The notes: a model not told the origin generated them from the letters alone. 64,000 bases of DNA from Massilia sp. IC2-278 (GCF_020708045.1 NZ_JAJFES010000004.1:355262-419261); one strand, 5' to 3'. Numbered from the stretch's first letter, positions 48,223 through 61,333 are shown. A program made the numbers and translations.

Positions 48223-48250
48223 AAAAAAAACAGGCGAGCGCGCTCGCCTG
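48223..48250 (-). terminator. Terminator of maeB
   Basis: CAGGCGAGCG/CGCTCGCCTG is a perfect 10-bp palindrome followed on the minus strand by eight T residues. Confidence 0.9.
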
Positions 48251-48329
48251 TGAGTGACCGCAAACGAACCGCAATCACCTGGGTGCGGCCCGAACTTTTG
48301 CAGGTTCGGGCTGCCTAATATTGCCCAGC

Positions 48330-50642
48330 TTACCGGCTCGAAACCGCATCCACCACGCACAGCGCCGTCATGTTCACGATGCGGCGCACCGTGGCCGACG
48401 GCGTCAGGATGTGCACCGGACGCGCGCAGCCGAGCAGCACCGGGCCCACCGCGATGCCGTTGCCGGCGGCGGTTTTCAGCAGGTTGTAGGCAATGTTCGC
48501 CGAGTCGATGTTCGGCATCACCACCAGGTTGGCGTCGCCCTTGAGCGTCGACTGCGGCATGATCTTCGCGCGCAGCTTCGAGTCGAGCGCGGCGTCGCCG
48601 TGCATCTCGCCGTCGATCTCCAGGTGCGGCGCCTTCTGCTGCACCAGGGCCAGGGTTTCGCGCATCTTGCAGGCCGATTCGCTGTCCGAGGTGCCGAAGT
48701 TCGAGTGCGACAGCAGCGCCACGCGCGGCGCGATGCCGAAGCGTTCCAGCTCCTCGGCCGCCATGATCGTGATCTCGGCCAGCTCGTGCGCAGTCGGGTT
48801 CTCGTTCACGTGGGTGTCGACCATCGCCAGCTGGCGCTCTTCGGTGATGATGAAGTTCATCGCCGCGTACACGTCGGCGCCGGCACGGCGGCCCAGCACC
48901 TTGTCGATGAAGTCGAGGTGGGTCCAGGTGGTGCCGTAGGTGCCGCAGATCATGCCGTCGGCGTCGCCCTTGTGGATCATCATGGCGCCGATCAGCGTAT
49001 GGCGGCGGCGCATCGCCAGCTTGGCCATGTCGGCGGTCACGCCGCGGCGCATCACCATCTGGTGGTAGGTCTGCCAGTAGTCGCGGTAGCGCTCGTCGAA
49101 GTCGGGATTGATGACGTCGAAATGCTGGCCCAGTTTCAGGCGCAGGCCGAACTTCTCGATGCGCTGCTCCAGCACGGCCGGACGGCCGACCAGGATCGGG
49201 CGCGCCAGCTTCTCGTCCACCACCACCTGCACCGCGCGCAGCACGCGTTCGTCCTCGCCTTCGGCATACACGATGCGCTTCAGTTCCGGCGGCGTGCTCT
49301 TGGCCACCTGGAACAGCGGCTTCATGAAGGAACCGCTGCGGTAGACGATCTGCTGCAGGCTCTCGGCATAGGCGTCGAGGTCGGCGATCGGACGCGCGGC
49401 CACGCCGCCTTCCATCGCCGCCTTGGCCACGGCCGGCGCGATGTGGGTCAAGAGGCGCGGGTCGAACGGCATCGGGATCAGGTATTCCGGGCCGAAGGAC
49501 AAATTGTTGATGCCGTAGGTGGAAGCCACCACGTCCGACTGCTCGGCGTGCGCCAGGTCGGCGATCGCGTGCACGACCGCGATTTCCATTTCGCGCGTGA
49601 TGGTGGTCGCGCCGCAATCGAGCGCGCCGCGGAAGATGTACGGGAAGCAGAGGACGTTGTTCACCTGGTTCGGATAGTCCGAACGGCCGGTGGCGATGAT
49701 GACGTCGCTGCGCACGGCTTTCGCGTCTTCCGGCAGGATTTCCGGATTCGGGTTGGCCAGCGCCAGGATGATCGGGTTGGCCGCCATCTGCGCCACCATC
49801 TCGGGTTTCAGCACGCCGCCGGCCGACAGGCCAAGGAAGATGTCGGCGCCGGGAATGATCTCCGACAGGGTACGGTGCTCGGTCTCCTGGGCGAAACGTT
49901 CCTTGTCCGGGTCCATCAGTTCGACGCGGCCTTTATAGACCACGCCGGCCAGGTCGGTCACGAAAATGTTCTCGATCGGGAAGCCGAGGTCGACGATCAA
50001 ATCGAGGCAGGCCAGGGCCGCGGCGCCGGCGCCGGAGACGACCAGCTTGCAGTTCTTGATGTCCTTGCCGACGACCTTCAGGCCGTTCAGGATGGCGGCG
50101 CCGACGATGATCGCCGTGCCGTGCTGGTCGTCGTGGAAGACCGGGATCTTCATGCGCTCGCGCAGTTTGCGCTCGATGTAGAAGCACTCCGGCGCCTTGA
50201 TGTCTTCCAGGTTCACGCCGCCGAAGGTCGGTTCCAGCGAAGCAATGATGTCGACCAGTTTATCCGGGTCGTTTTCGGCGATCTCGATGTCGAAGACGTC
50301 GATGGCGGCGAACTTCTTGAACAGCACGCCCTTGCCTTCCATGACCGGCTTCGAAGCCAGCGGGCCGATGTTGCCCAGGCCGAGGACGGCGGTGCCGTTC
50401 GAGATCACGGCGACCAGGTTGCCGCGCGAGGTGTACTTGTACGAGGCCGCCGGGTCCTTGACGATTTCTTCGCAAGGGGCTGCGACGCCGGGCGAATAGG
50501 CCAGCGCCAGGTCGCGCTGGTTCAGCAGGCCCTTGGTTGGGGTGACGGCGATCTTGCCGGGACGGGGAAACTGGTGGTATTCGAGCGCTGCAGCACGCAG
50601 TTGTTGGCGTAATTCTTCTTTTTTATCCGATGACGAATCCAT
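48330..50642 (-). CDS. maeB: NADP-dependent malic enzyme with phosphotransacetylase-like domain
   Basis: The 770-residue protein converts malate to pyruvate plus CO2 and NADPH. The malic domain (residues 1-430) shows '[24 protein letters not shown]', the metal/NADP motifs '[21 protein letters not shown]' and '[16 protein letters not shown]'. The C-terminal 340 residues are PTA-like ('[17 protein letters not shown]') and are thought to be regulatory, sensitive to acetyl-CoA in other bacteria. It is a stand-alone gene divergent from thiL. Confidence 0.95.
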   Translation of the reverse strand: MDSSSDKKEELRQQLRAAALEYHQFPRPGKIAVTPTKGLLNQRDLALAYSPGVAAPCEEIVKDPAASYKYTSRGNLVAVISNGTAVLGLGNIGPLASKPVMEGKGVLFKKFAAIDVFDIEIAENDPDKLVDIIASLEPTFGGVNLEDIKAPECFYIERKLRERMKIPVFHDDQHGTAIIVGAAILNGLKVVGKDIKNCKLVVSGAGAAALACLDLIVDLGFPIENIFVTDLAGVVYKGRVELMDPDKERFAQETEHRTLSEIIPGADIFLGLSAGGVLKPEMVAQMAANPIILALANPNPEILPEDAKAVRSDVIIATGRSDYPNQVNNVLCFPYIFRGALDCGATTITREMEIAVVHAIADLAHAEQSDVVASTYGINNLSFGPEYLIPMPFDPRLLTHIAPAVAKAAMEGGVAARPIADLDAYAESLQQIVYRSGSFMKPLFQVAKSTPPELKRIVYAEGEDERVLRAVQVVVDEKLARPILVGRPAVLEQRIEKFGLRLKLGQHFDVINPDFDERYRDYWQTYHQMVMRRGVTADMAKLAMRRRHTLIGAMMIHKGDADGMICGTYGTTWTHLDFIDKVLGRRAGADVYAAMNFIITEERQLAMVDTHVNENPTAHELAEITIMAAEELERFGIAPRVALLSHSNFGTSDSESACKMRETLALVQQKAPHLEIDGEMHGDAALDSKLRAKIMPQSTLKGDANLVVMPNIDSANIAYNLLKTAAGNGIAVGPVLLGCARPVHILTPSATVRRIVNMTALCVVDAVSSR

Positions 50643-50818
50643 GCTATGCAGCCTTCCTGAACTAGAGGGGAACCTCCAATTTTATCAGACTGACTCTTTC
50701 TGGCGGCTACGTATTTTCCACTCCCAGGGCGCTTTAGAAGCTTAACTAATGGTAGGCGGTGTCATATTGGTAAGTCTTATGGATCTCCGGCAGTGCGGTA
50801 TGGATAGAGTGGCAACGG

Positions 50819-50824
50819 TAGAAT
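50819..50824 (+). promoter_or_regulatory. -10-like element next to the thiL start
   Basis: TAGAAT lies only 6 bases before the thiL ATG and no Shine-Dalgarno sequence is present, so a leaderless mRNA is possible. The -35 region is weak. Confidence 0.35.
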
Positions 50825-50830
50825 GCGCGC

Positions 50831-51799
50831 ATGCTTTCCGAATTCGATCTCATCAAACACTACTTCCGCCGCAACCGGCCCGGCAAAGCCGTGCTCGGTA
50901 TCGGCGACGACTGCGCCCTGCTCGCCCCCACGCCCGGCATGCAGATGGCGATTTCCTCGGACATGCTGGTCGAGGGGCGGCATTTCTTCCCCGGCGCCGA
51001 CCCGCGCATGCTGGGACACAAGTGCCTGGCGGTGAATTTGTCGGACCTGGCGGCGATGGGCGCGCGGCCGCTCGGCTTTACGCTGGCCCTGGCGCTGCCG
51101 GAAGCAAATCCGGACTGGCTGGCGGGGTTCTCCGCCGGGCTGTTCGCGCTGGCCGATGCCCATGACTGCGAGCTGATCGGCGGCGACACCACGCGCGGGC
51201 CGCTGAACATCTGCATTACCGTATTCGGCGAAGTCGAACCGGGGCAGGCGCTGCGGCGCGATGCGGCGCGCGCCGGAGACGATATCTGGATTTCCGGGAC
51301 GCTGGGCGATGCGCGGCTGGCGCTGGCGGGGTACTGGAAAGAGTATGCGCTGGGCGAGGACGAGCACCTGCTGGCGGCGGCGCGCATGCACATGCCGACG
51401 CCGCGCGTGGGGCTGGGGCGTGCGCTGGCGGCATTGGCACAGCCGCCGGCGGCGCTGGACATTTCGGATGGGCTGGTGGGGGACCTGGGGCATATCCTGG
51501 CGGCGTCAAGCGTGGGGGCGACGCTCGAGGTCGATGCGCTGCCGGCGGGGCCGGTGTTGTCTCGCCAGCCGCTGGAGTGGCGGCGCCGGTTCACCGTGGC
51601 CGGCGGCGACGATTACGAATTGTGTTTTGCGGCGCGGCGCGAAGACCGGGAGGCTGTGATCGCGGCGGGCGTGGCGTCCGGCACGCCGGTAACGCGGGTG
51701 GGGACGATCGATGCCGAAGCCGGGTTGCGGTTCGTGGATGGGTCAGGCGCGCCGGTATCGATGCAAGTCAGCGGGTGGGATCATTTCAGCGGCGGTTGA
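50831..51799 (+). CDS. thiL: Thiamine-monophosphate kinase
   Basis: The 322-residue enzyme phosphorylates thiamine monophosphate to the active coenzyme diphosphate. Signatures: 'MLSEFDLIKHYF' start, 'VLGIGDDCALL' (Mg/ATP site), 'SSDMLVEGRHF' and 'LIGGDTTRGPLNICITVFG', all of the AIR-synthase-related ThiL family. Length is normal. It has no ribosome-binding sequence; a -10-like hexamer sits close by. No TPP riboswitch-type stem is apparent in the region to maeB. Confidence 0.92.
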   Translation: MLSEFDLIKHYFRRNRPGKAVLGIGDDCALLAPTPGMQMAISSDMLVEGRHFFPGADPRMLGHKCLAVNLSDLAAMGARPLGFTLALALPEANPDWLAGFSAGLFALADAHDCELIGGDTTRGPLNICITVFGEVEPGQALRRDAARAGDDIWISGTLGDARLALAGYWKEYALGEDEHLLAAARMHMPTPRVGLGRALAALAQPPAALDISDGLVGDLGHILAASSVGATLEVDALPAGPVLSRQPLEWRRRFTVAGGDDYELCFAARREDREAVIAAGVASGTPVTRVGTIDAEAGLRFVDGSGAPVSMQVSGWDHFSGG

Positions 51800-51811
51800 T
51801 GTTCACACGTT

Positions 51812-51890
51812 GTACCGCGTGGACACAGGTGTCCACCCTACGGCAAACCGGGTTTCGTAGGGTGGACTCCCGAGTCCACGCTGTCGTACC
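51812..51890. repeat. Intergenic repeat, TAGGGTGG family (copy 2)
   Basis: GTACCGCGTGGAC...GTCCACCCTACG and CGTAGGGTGGAC...GTCCACGCTGTCGTACC form a nested palindrome. It shares GTACCGCGTGGACA, GTCCACCCTAC and CGTAGGGTGG with the copy at 19263. It sits between the stops of the thiL gene and the convergent signalling gene. Confidence 0.65.
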
Positions 51891-51913
51891 CATGCACACC
51901 CCACCGCCCAACA

Positions 51914-54474
51914 TCACCCCACCCGCGGCACCTTGCGGTCATCATACGGCCCATGCTCCATCCAGTACTGCCGGAACGCCAGCCGCACGTTATCGCGCAA
52001 CTCCGCATCGTTCCACGGTTTCGTATAAAACTTGTAGATCGCCCCGCGGTTGATCGAATCGAGCACCACGTTCACGCCCGTATAACCGGACAGGATGATC
52101 CGCATCGTGTCCGGATACATCTCCTTCACCTTGCTCAGGAACTCGGTGCCGCTCATCACCGGCATGCGCTGGTCGCACATCACCACCTGCACCCGGTACA
52201 GCGCCAGCGCCTCGAAGGCCTCGGCCGGCGAGGACGCCGTCAGCACCCGGTAGTTGTCGCGCCTGAACAGGCGGTGCAGCGCGCTCAGGGTGTCGGCGTC
52301 GTCGTCGACCACCAGGATGGTCTGGACGTTGCTGTCGTCGGCGGCCGGCATGTCGGGGGCGGCGCGGTTCTTGCGCACCAGCGCGGCCAGCTGGGCCGCC
52401 GGCAGCGCGCGCGAAAAGTGGAAACCCTGGATCTCGTCGCAGCGGTTGCGGCGTAAATACGCCATCTGGGCGCGCGTTTCCACGCCCTCGGCGATCACCT
52501 GCATGTGCAGGCTGTGCGCCATGCTGATGATGGCCAGGGCGATCGCCGCATCGTCCGGGTTGGTCACGATGTCGCGCACAAAGGCGATGTCGATCTTGAG
52601 CTTGTCGATCGGGAAGCGCTTCAGGTAAGCCAGCGAGGAGTAACCGGTGCCGAAGTCGTCTATCGCAATGCGGATGCCGAGTTTCTTCAAGCGCTGCAGC
52701 ACCTCGATGGTGCGCTCGGCGTTGGTCATCAGCGCGCTTTCGGTGAGCTCGAGTTCCAGCATGCCGGGGTCGATGCCGTGGCGTTCGATGGCGGCGCGCA
52801 CCACGCCTTCGAGGTCGCCCTCGACGAACTGGCGGCTCGACACATTCACGGCCACGCGCACCTCGCGCACGCCCTGCTCGTTCCACTCGGCGATCTGGCG
52901 GCAGGCTGCGTCGACGATCCAGTCGCCGATGCGTACCACCATGCCGGTTTCTTCCAGCACCGGCACGAATTCGGCCGGGTACACCAGGCCGTGGCCGGGC
53001 CGGTTCCAGCGCAGCAGCGCTTCCACGCCGGTCACGCGGCCGGTATTAAGTTCCAGCTTGGGCTGGTAATGCAGCACGAACTGCTCGCCCTCGAGCGCGC
53101 CGCGCAGCGCCACTTCGAGGTCGAGGCGCGCCAGCACCTGCACGTTCATGCCGGCGGTGAAGAAGCGGTAGCCGTCGCGCCCCGCTTCCTTGGCGCGCAC
53201 CATGGCGGTGTCGGCGTACTTCACCAGGGTCCCGGGCTCGAGGGCGTCGTCCGGGTACATGGCGATGCCGATGCTGGCCGTGAGCACCGCCTTCTTCCCG
53301 TTCAAATCGAAAGGCGTGCGCAGCGCTTCGCGGATTTCGTTGGCCACGTGGACCGGCTCGTGCTCCTGCTCGCGTGTCATGTTCAGCACCACCGCGAACT
53401 CGTCGCCGCCCAGGCGGCCGACGGCGTCGCGCAGGTCCATCACGCGCATCAGACGGTTGCTGAACTGGCGCAGCAGTTCGTCGCCCAGGGCCGGGCCCAG
53501 GGAATCGTTGACGATCTTGAAGCGGTCGAGCGTGATGAACAGCACCGCCACGCGCCAGGCCTTGTCCTGGGCCAGTTCGATCGCTTCGCGCAGGTTCTGG
53601 AAGAACAGGGTGCGGTTCGGCAGGCCGGTCAGCGCGTCGTAGCTGGCCAGGTGCTTCAGGCGCTGCTGGGCGTGGCGGCGCTCGCTGATATCGCGCGCCA
53701 CCGCGATCAAGAGCTTGCTGCTGCCCGCCTCTTCCCACTGCCAGCTGATCTCGACCGGCACCGCGCCTTCGCCGCCAGCGCGCAGCAGCTCGGTCTCGGC
53801 GATGTCGGATTCGTGGGCGGCGCCATTCGTGTCGAGGTGGCGCTGCAGCTGGTCGGCGGTGGTCAGGCCGAGCGCCACCGGGTCGATGCGCAAGAGGGCT
53901 TCGCGCGAAAAGCCGAGCAGGCGGCAGGCGCCGTCGCTCACGTCCACCAGCGCCAGGCTGGCGGCGTCGATCAGGAAGATGCCGTCGGAGGTGGCGTCCA
54001 TGGCGCGCCGGAAGCGCTCGAGTTCGGCCGTGCGCTCGCGTACCGTGCGCTCCAGGTTGGCGCCGTGGGCCAGCGACTCGCGGTGCATCAGGCGCACTTC
54101 GAGCAGGTTGCGGATGCGCGTCATCACCTCGACCGTGTCGAGGGGTTTGCCGATGAAGTCGCGCGCGCCGGCTTCGAGCGCGGCCAGCTTCTTATCCGGT
54201 TCGGCCGTCACCACCAGCACCGGCAGCCAGGATTCGCTTTCCAGCGGCTTCAAGGCCTCCATCACCTGGAAGCCGTCCATGTGCGGCATGTGCAGGTCGA
54301 GGATGATCAGGTCGAAGCGGTACTTCAGGTGCAGGGCCACCACCTGGCGCGGGTCGGTGGTGCTGTGCACGTTCTCGTAGCCGGTGGTCTTCAGCAGGTA
54401 TTCGAGCAGCTGCACGTTGACGGGCTGGTCGTCGACCACCAGCACGCGTGCACGCCGCACCTCGGCGGGCGTGA

Positions 54475-54478
<4 letters not shown>
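51914..54478 (-). CDS. REC-PAS-GGDEF-EAL-REC cyclic-di-GMP protein
   Basis: The 854-residue cytoplasmic protein has an N-terminal receiver (1-125, 'LIILDLHMPHMDG'), a PAS (140-270), a GGDEF domain with intact GGDEF in 'GRLGGDEFAVVL', an EAL domain with 'VEALLRW', 'ELTES', 'IDDFGTGYSSLAYL' and 'QVIAEGVETRAQ', and a second receiver at the C-terminus (725-835, 'VMCDQRMPVMSG'). It can make and degrade cyclic-di-GMP, so which activity dominates is open. Receivers at both ends are unusual. The start codon overlaps the stop of the hybrid kinase gene, which is likely the phosphate donor. Confidence 0.93.
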
Positions 54479-56490
<2,012 letters not shown>

Positions 56491-56892
56491 GCGGCCGCGC
56501 CGATCGGAATGGAGGAAAGCGTTCTGCGCGCGCGCCACGCGGCCCGGATGGCGAAAACCATCACGACCGCGCCGGCCAGGCCCGGCAGCACGCGTATTGA
56601 TGAAGCAACATGGTGTTTGATTGAATAAAAGAAACGCAGCAGCAGACCGCAGCGATGCAGGATAGCAGCATGGTATGCCCGAGTGTCGCACGGAACATTT
56701 CGTGTACTGAAGCCCGCCACTTTACGCCGTCCCTTGTCGTTTGGATAGCATCGGCGCCGATTTTCCATGCAAGTTTGCTACACCGGCCGCCGCCGCCGCG
56801 CGCTAGAATGGTTCCTGCGCGGCCAGTGCTGCCGCGCCGCCGCCCGTCTCCTTTTGCCTGCGGCGCAACGGTATCGACACTGGAGGAGCCGC
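56491..56892. other. Non-coding region between divergent sensor and pncC genes
   Basis: It should hold both promoters. A minus-strand frame of about 93 codons overlaps the kinase start, and no homology or ribosome site supports it. A -10-like TAGAAT at 56804-56809 could belong to pncC. Confidence 0.4.
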
Positions 56893-57375
56893 ATGAGCAA
56901 CGAAATGATCGAACTCGCTACCAAGGTCGGCGCGGCATTGCAGGCCAAGCGCCTGGTGCTGGCCACCGCCGAATCCTGCACCGGCGGCGGCGTGTCGCAG
57001 GCCGTCACCGAGATCGCCGGCTCCACCGCCTGGTTCGACTGCGGCTTCGTCACCTACTCGAACAACTCGAAGACTGAATTGCTGGACGTGCCGGCGGCGC
57101 TGATCGCGCAATTCGGTTCCGTCAGCGAGGAAGTCGCCGGCGCCATGGCCGAGGGCGCGCTCTCGAACAGCAATGCCGACGTGTCGCTCTCGACCACGGG
57201 GATTGCCGGCCCCACCGGCGCGGTGCCGGGCAAGCCGGTCGGCACGGTCTGTTTCGGCTGGGCGCGCGGCGATACCACCTTTACCGAGCGCCTGGTATTC
57301 CAGGGCGACCGCCAGGCCGTGCGTGAGCAGACCGTCATCCACGCGCTGCGCGGACTGCTGCGCTTTATTGAATAG
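56893..57375 (+). CDS. pncC: Nicotinamide-nucleotide amidase (CinA C-terminal domain)
   Basis: The 160-residue PncC hydrolyses nicotinamide mononucleotide to nicotinate mononucleotide in the NAD salvage pathway. Signatures are 'TAESCTGGGVSQAVTEIAGSTAWF' (catalytic Ser/Thr region) and 'STTGIAGPTGAVPGKPVGTVCFGW'. The ATG has GGAGGAG 7 bases upstream, clearly better than an earlier open start. It is the lone CinA-C form without the N-terminal domain. The stop overlaps the GTG start of the phosphoesterase by one base. Confidence 0.93.
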   Translation: MSNEMIELATKVGAALQAKRLVLATAESCTGGGVSQAVTEIAGSTAWFDCGFVTYSNNSKTELLDVPAALIAQFGSVSEEVAGAMAEGALSNSNADVSLSTTGIAGPTGAVPGKPVGTVCFGWARGDTTFTERLVFQGDRQAVREQTVIHALRGLLRFIE

Positions 57376-58295
57376 TGCGGGCAGCGCTCCGGTTCCACCT
57401 GTCGCTGGCGGGCCTGGGCCTGCTCGCGCTCGCTCCTGCGGCGCAGGCGGCGCCGGTGCAGACGCCGCCGGTACAAACCGTGTATGCCGCCGGCGACATC
57501 GCCCGCTGCGCCCATCCCGACCCGCGCTGGTCGGGCGCGGCCGATACCGCCGCCGTGGTGGCCTACGGCCTGGCCGCCGACCCGCAGGCCGTGGTGCTGA
57601 CCCTGGGCGACCACACCTACCCGCGCGGCACGGCCAGGGAATTCGCCGACTGCTACGACCCGACCTGGGGCCGCTTCAAGGAGCGCACCTGGCCGACGCC
57701 CGGCAACCACGAGTACTACACGAAAGGCGCCCTGCCCTATTTCGCCTATTTCGGCGAACGCGCCGGTGGCCTGGAGCGCAGCTGGTACAGCCTGGACCTG
57801 GGCAGCTGGCGCGTGATTTCCCTCGACAGCAACCTGGCGCCCGCCTTTCACGCGGCCCAGCTCGACTGGCTGCGTGAAGAGCTAAAAAACAACCCGCGCC
57901 GCTGCACCCTCGCCTTCTGGCACCATCCGCTGTACAGTTCGGGCGGGCACGGCAGCGTGCCAAAGATGCGCGATGCCTGGGCCCTGCTGCACGCGGCCGG
58001 CGCGGAACTGGTATTGTCCGGTCACGACCACGACTACGAACGCTTCGCGCCGCAGGACGCCAACGGCAAGCCGGACCCACGCGGGATGCGTCAGTTCGTG
58101 GTCGGCACCGGCGGCGCCTTTGCCACGCCCTTCCTCCTCTTCGAGAAGCACAGCGAAGTGCGCGACGCCAGCCGTAACGCCGTGCTGCGCCTGCAGCTGC
58201 GCGAAGACGGCTACGACTGGGAATTGCTGGAAGCGACCCCACCTATGCTGCCGAATGCATCGCCGCCCGACCATGGCAGCGCCGCCTGCCACTGA
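57375..58295 (+). CDS. Secreted metallophosphoesterase
   Basis: The 306-residue exported enzyme has a signal peptide (MRAALRFHLSLAGLGLLALAPAAQA). Metal-binding blocks of calcineurin-like phosphoesterases are all present: 'AAGDIARC', 'LGDHTYP', 'TPGNHEYY', 'FWHHPLYSSGGHG' and 'VLSGHDHDYERF'. It is probably a purple-acid-phosphatase-like or nucleotide phosphatase in the periplasm; substrate unknown. The GTG start is directly coupled to pncC. A gene for an M16 protease follows 28 bases later. Confidence 0.85.
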   Translation: MRAALRFHLSLAGLGLLALAPAAQAAPVQTPPVQTVYAAGDIARCAHPDPRWSGAADTAAVVAYGLAADPQAVVLTLGDHTYPRGTAREFADCYDPTWGRFKERTWPTPGNHEYYTKGALPYFAYFGERAGGLERSWYSLDLGSWRVISLDSNLAPAFHAAQLDWLREELKNNPRRCTLAFWHHPLYSSGGHGSVPKMRDAWALLHAAGAELVLSGHDHDYERFAPQDANGKPDPRGMRQFVVGTGGAFATPFLLFEKHSEVRDASRNAVLRLQLREDGYDWELLEATPPMLPNASPPDHGSAACH

Positions 58296-58323
58296 TACCG
58301 ATATTGAATTCTGGAGTACCCGC

Positions 58324-61158
58324 ATGAAAACCCGACCGCTGTTTGCCGCCTCCGTGCTGCTGGCCGCTTTGAATAGCGCTGGCGCACAAGCTGGTGGCGG
58401 CGCCGCGGCCCCCGCTGCACCCGCCGATATACCGCACATCGCCTTCGACAAATACACGCTGCCGAACGGCCTGCAAGTCATCCTGGTCGAAGACAAGCGC
58501 CTGCCCGTGGTGGCCGTCAACGTCTGGTACCACGTCGGCCCGGCCAACGAAGCGCCCGGTCTGGCCGGCTTCGCCCACCTGTTCGAGCACATGATGTTCG
58601 CGGGCAGCAAACACCTGCCGCGCGGCCTGGCCGACCGCCTGCTGGAAGGCGCCGGCGCCAGCGACAGCAACGGCGGCACCGGCTACGACAGCACCAGCTA
58701 CTACGACACCGTGCCCGCCAACCAGCTCGAGCTGGCCCTGTGGGTGCATGCCGACCGCATGGGCTACCTGCTCGACGTGCTCGACCAGAAGTCGCTCACC
58801 AACCAGCAGGACGTGGTGCGCAACGAGCGCCGCGAAACCGTGGAAAACGAACCCTACGGGATCGTCGAGGAAGCCCTGAACCACGCGCTGTTCCCGCCCG
58901 AGCACCCGTATTACGCCTCGGTGATCGGCTCGCACACCGACATCCAGAACGCGAAGCTGGCCGACGTGCGCGACTTCTTCACCCGCTACTACGGCCCGAA
59001 CAACGCCAGCATCGTGATCGCCGGCGACATCGACAAGGTAAAAGCGCGCGCCCTGGTGGCGAAATACTTCGGCAGCCTGAAGCGCGGCCCGGACGTCGAG
59101 CGCCCGCAGGTAACCACGCCGCCGATCACCGAGGAACGGCGCCTGATCGTACTCGACCGCGTCGAGCTGCCGCGCGTCTACATGGGCTGGCTCACGCCGC
59201 CGGCCTACCAGCCGGGCGACGCCGAACTGGCGGTGGCGGCCCAGATCCTGGCCGGCGGCAAATCCAGCCGCCTGTACCAATCCCTGGTCTACGAGCGCCA
59301 GATCGCCCAGGACGTCGACGCCGATCAGGATGCGCGCGCCCTGGCCTCGACCTTCCTGGTCGAGGTGACGGCGCGCGCCGGCCACACGGCGCAGGAACTG
59401 GAAGCGGCGATCGACGCCGAACTGGCCGCCCTGCGCGAGCACGGCCCGACCGCGCAGGAAGTCGAACGCGCCAGGCGCCAGATCGAAACCGCCATGCTCA
59501 CCGGCCTGGAGCAGCTGGGCGGCGACGGCCTGGCCGACCAGCTGAACCACTACAACCAGTTCACCGGCAACCCGGGCTACCTGGCCGAGGACATCGCCGC
59601 CCTGCGCCGCATCACGGCAGCCGACGTGCAGCGCGCCGTGCGCACCTGGCTGCAGCCGAAGAACCGGGTCGTCGTGGCCGGCGTGCCGGGTGAACCGACG
59701 CTGCCGCACGATCCGCCGCTCCCGAAAACGCCCAAGGGGTCCAAAACCGCGAAGAGCGTCAAAACCCGGCACGCCGGCGTCAACGAAGCCGAAGCCTGGC
59801 GCGCGAAAGCGCCGCAGGCCGGCCCGGCGCCGGTCTTCCAGCTGCCGCTGGGCGAATCCTTCCGGCTCGCGAACGGACTCACCGTGATCCACCACCGCAA
59901 CCCGGCGCTGCCGCTGGTGTCGGCCGAGGTCGTGATCCGCAGCGGCGCCGACAGCAACCCGCTGGCCCTGCCCGGCCTGGCCGGCTTCACCGCGCAAATG
60001 CTCACCGAGGGCACGCAGGAGCGCAGCGCGCTGGCGATTGCCGAGGAAATCGCGCAGCTGGGCGCCTTCATGGATGCCGACAGCGGCACCAACGCCTCGG
60101 CGGTGTCGCTGCTGGCGCTGCGCTCTACCTTCGAGCAGGCCTTCGGCGTCATGGCCGACGTGGTGCTGCATCCGGCCTTCCCGCCTGAAGAAGTCGAGCG
60201 CCAGCGCGCCAGCCGCCTGGGCGACTTGCTGGGCCAGCGCGACGAAGCCGAAGCCGTGGCCTCGGTGGCCGCCGCCGGCGCCCTGTACGGGCCGCGCCAT
60301 CCCTACGGCTATGGCCAGCTGGGCACCGAGCCCGCGATCCGCGCCGTCACGCGCGCGGATGTGCAGGGCTTCTGGCGCCGCCATTACGTGCCGTCGAACG
60401 CGGCGCTGGTGGTCACCGGCGACATCACGCGCGAAGAACTGAAGGCGCTCGCGGAAAAATACTTCGGCGCCTGGCAAGGCGACGCGGCGCCGCCGTTCGC
60501 ACCCGGCACGCCCGGCCCGACGCGCGCGCGCGTGGTCCTGGTCGACAAGCCCGGCGCGCCGCAGACCGCGCTGCGCCTGGTGACCTTTGGCGCAGAGCGT
60601 ACGAGCGACCAGTATCCGGCGCTGGAAGTGATGAACGCGGCCTTCGGCGGCCTGTTCACCAGCCGCATCAACCAGAACCTGCGCGAGGAAAAGGGCTACA
60701 GCTACGGCGTGTTCTCGGGCTTCCGCTACGGCCGCACCCCGGGCCCGTTCAGCATCGCCGGCAGCGTACGCGCCGACGCCACCGGCGCCTCGGTGGCCGA
60801 AATCCTGCGCGAAGCACGCGCGATGATCGACGCCCCGCTCGGCGCCGACGAACTGACGGGCGCCCGCAACGCCCAGCTGCTGTCGCTGCCGAACGGCTTC
60901 GAGACCAACGCCGACATCGGCGCCAGCCTCGCCGAAGCCTTTGTCTTCGGCCTGCCGCTGGACTACTACCGCCAGCTGCCCGCCAGGCTGGCCGCGGTGA
61001 CTGCGCCGGACGTGCAGGAAGCCGCGCGCCGCTACCTCGATCCAGCGCACCTGGTCATCGTGGCCGTGGGCGACCGCAAGCGCATCCTGCCGCAGCTCGA
61101 CAAGCTGAAGCTCGGCCCGATCGAAATCCGCGACAGCGAAGGCCAACTGCTGCCGTAA
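58324..61158 (+). CDS. M16-family zinc metalloprotease, two-domain
   Basis: The 944-residue exported protease has a signal peptide (cut near AQA-GG) and two M16 halves. The first carries the inverted zinc motif HxxEH: H85-L-F-E88-H89 in 'GFAHLFEHMMF', with a distal Glu in 'ETVENEPYGIVEEAL'. The second half (from about 510, 'FRLANGLTVIHHRNPALPLVSAEVVIRSGAD') lacks HxxEH, as usual for the non-catalytic half. Such periplasmic enzymes degrade peptides. The ATG is taken because it starts the signal peptide and has GGAG upstream; a frame open to 57973 is not coding. It may be part of the same transcript as the phosphoesterase. Confidence 0.92.
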   Translation: MKTRPLFAASVLLAALNSAGAQAGGGAAAPAAPADIPHIAFDKYTLPNGLQVILVEDKRLPVVAVNVWYHVGPANEAPGLAGFAHLFEHMMFAGSKHLPRGLADRLLEGAGASDSNGGTGYDSTSYYDTVPANQLELALWVHADRMGYLLDVLDQKSLTNQQDVVRNERRETVENEPYGIVEEALNHALFPPEHPYYASVIGSHTDIQNAKLADVRDFFTRYYGPNNASIVIAGDIDKVKARALVAKYFGSLKRGPDVERPQVTTPPITEERRLIVLDRVELPRVYMGWLTPPAYQPGDAELAVAAQILAGGKSSRLYQSLVYERQIAQDVDADQDARALASTFLVEVTARAGHTAQELEAAIDAELAALREHGPTAQEVERARRQIETAMLTGLEQLGGDGLADQLNHYNQFTGNPGYLAEDIAALRRITAADVQRAVRTWLQPKNRVVVAGVPGEPTLPHDPPLPKTPKGSKTAKSVKTRHAGVNEAEAWRAKAPQAGPAPVFQLPLGESFRLANGLTVIHHRNPALPLVSAEVVIRSGADSNPLALPGLAGFTAQMLTEGTQERSALAIAEEIAQLGAFMDADSGTNASAVSLLALRSTFEQAFGVMADVVLHPAFPPEEVERQRASRLGDLLGQRDEAEAVASVAAAGALYGPRHPYGYGQLGTEPAIRAVTRADVQGFWRRHYVPSNAALVVTGDITREELKALAEKYFGAWQGDAAPPFAPGTPGPTRARVVLVDKPGAPQTALRLVTFGAERTSDQYPALEVMNAAFGGLFTSRINQNLREEKGYSYGVFSGFRYGRTPGPFSIAGSVRADATGASVAEILREARAMIDAPLGADELTGARNAQLLSLPNGFETNADIGASLAEAFVFGLPLDYYRQLPARLAAVTAPDVQEAARRYLDPAHLVIVAVGDRKRILPQLDKLKLGPIEIRDSEGQLLP

Positions 61159-61160
61159 CG

Positions 61161-61211
61161 CGTAGGGTGGGTATTTGTAGTGCTGGCATTTAGCCAGCCC
61201 TACTACCCACC
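61161..61211. repeat. Intergenic repeat, TAGGGTGG family (copy 3)
   Basis: CGTAGGGTGGGTATTTGTAG and a complementary CTACTACCCACC flank TGCTGGC/GCCAGC, giving a cruciform-capable palindrome between the protease gene and the AI-2E gene. It shares CGTAGGGTGG with copies 1 and 2 only. Confidence 0.5.
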
Positions 61212-61333
61212 TGCCCTGTCACTGGCGCCTGGGGCAAGCTCCTGCGCCACAAACGCCACACGGTCCTGTTGTCCGGACAACCACTTGTCGAATCGTCTAT
61301 CATGGCCCAACTGTATTCACACCCCGGCGGCCC

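Noticed and set aside
58243..61146. A minus-strand open frame of 967 codons opposite the M16 protease
   Set aside because: Antisense shadow of a real gene; composition rich in His, Gly, Gln and Arg and no recognisable domain.
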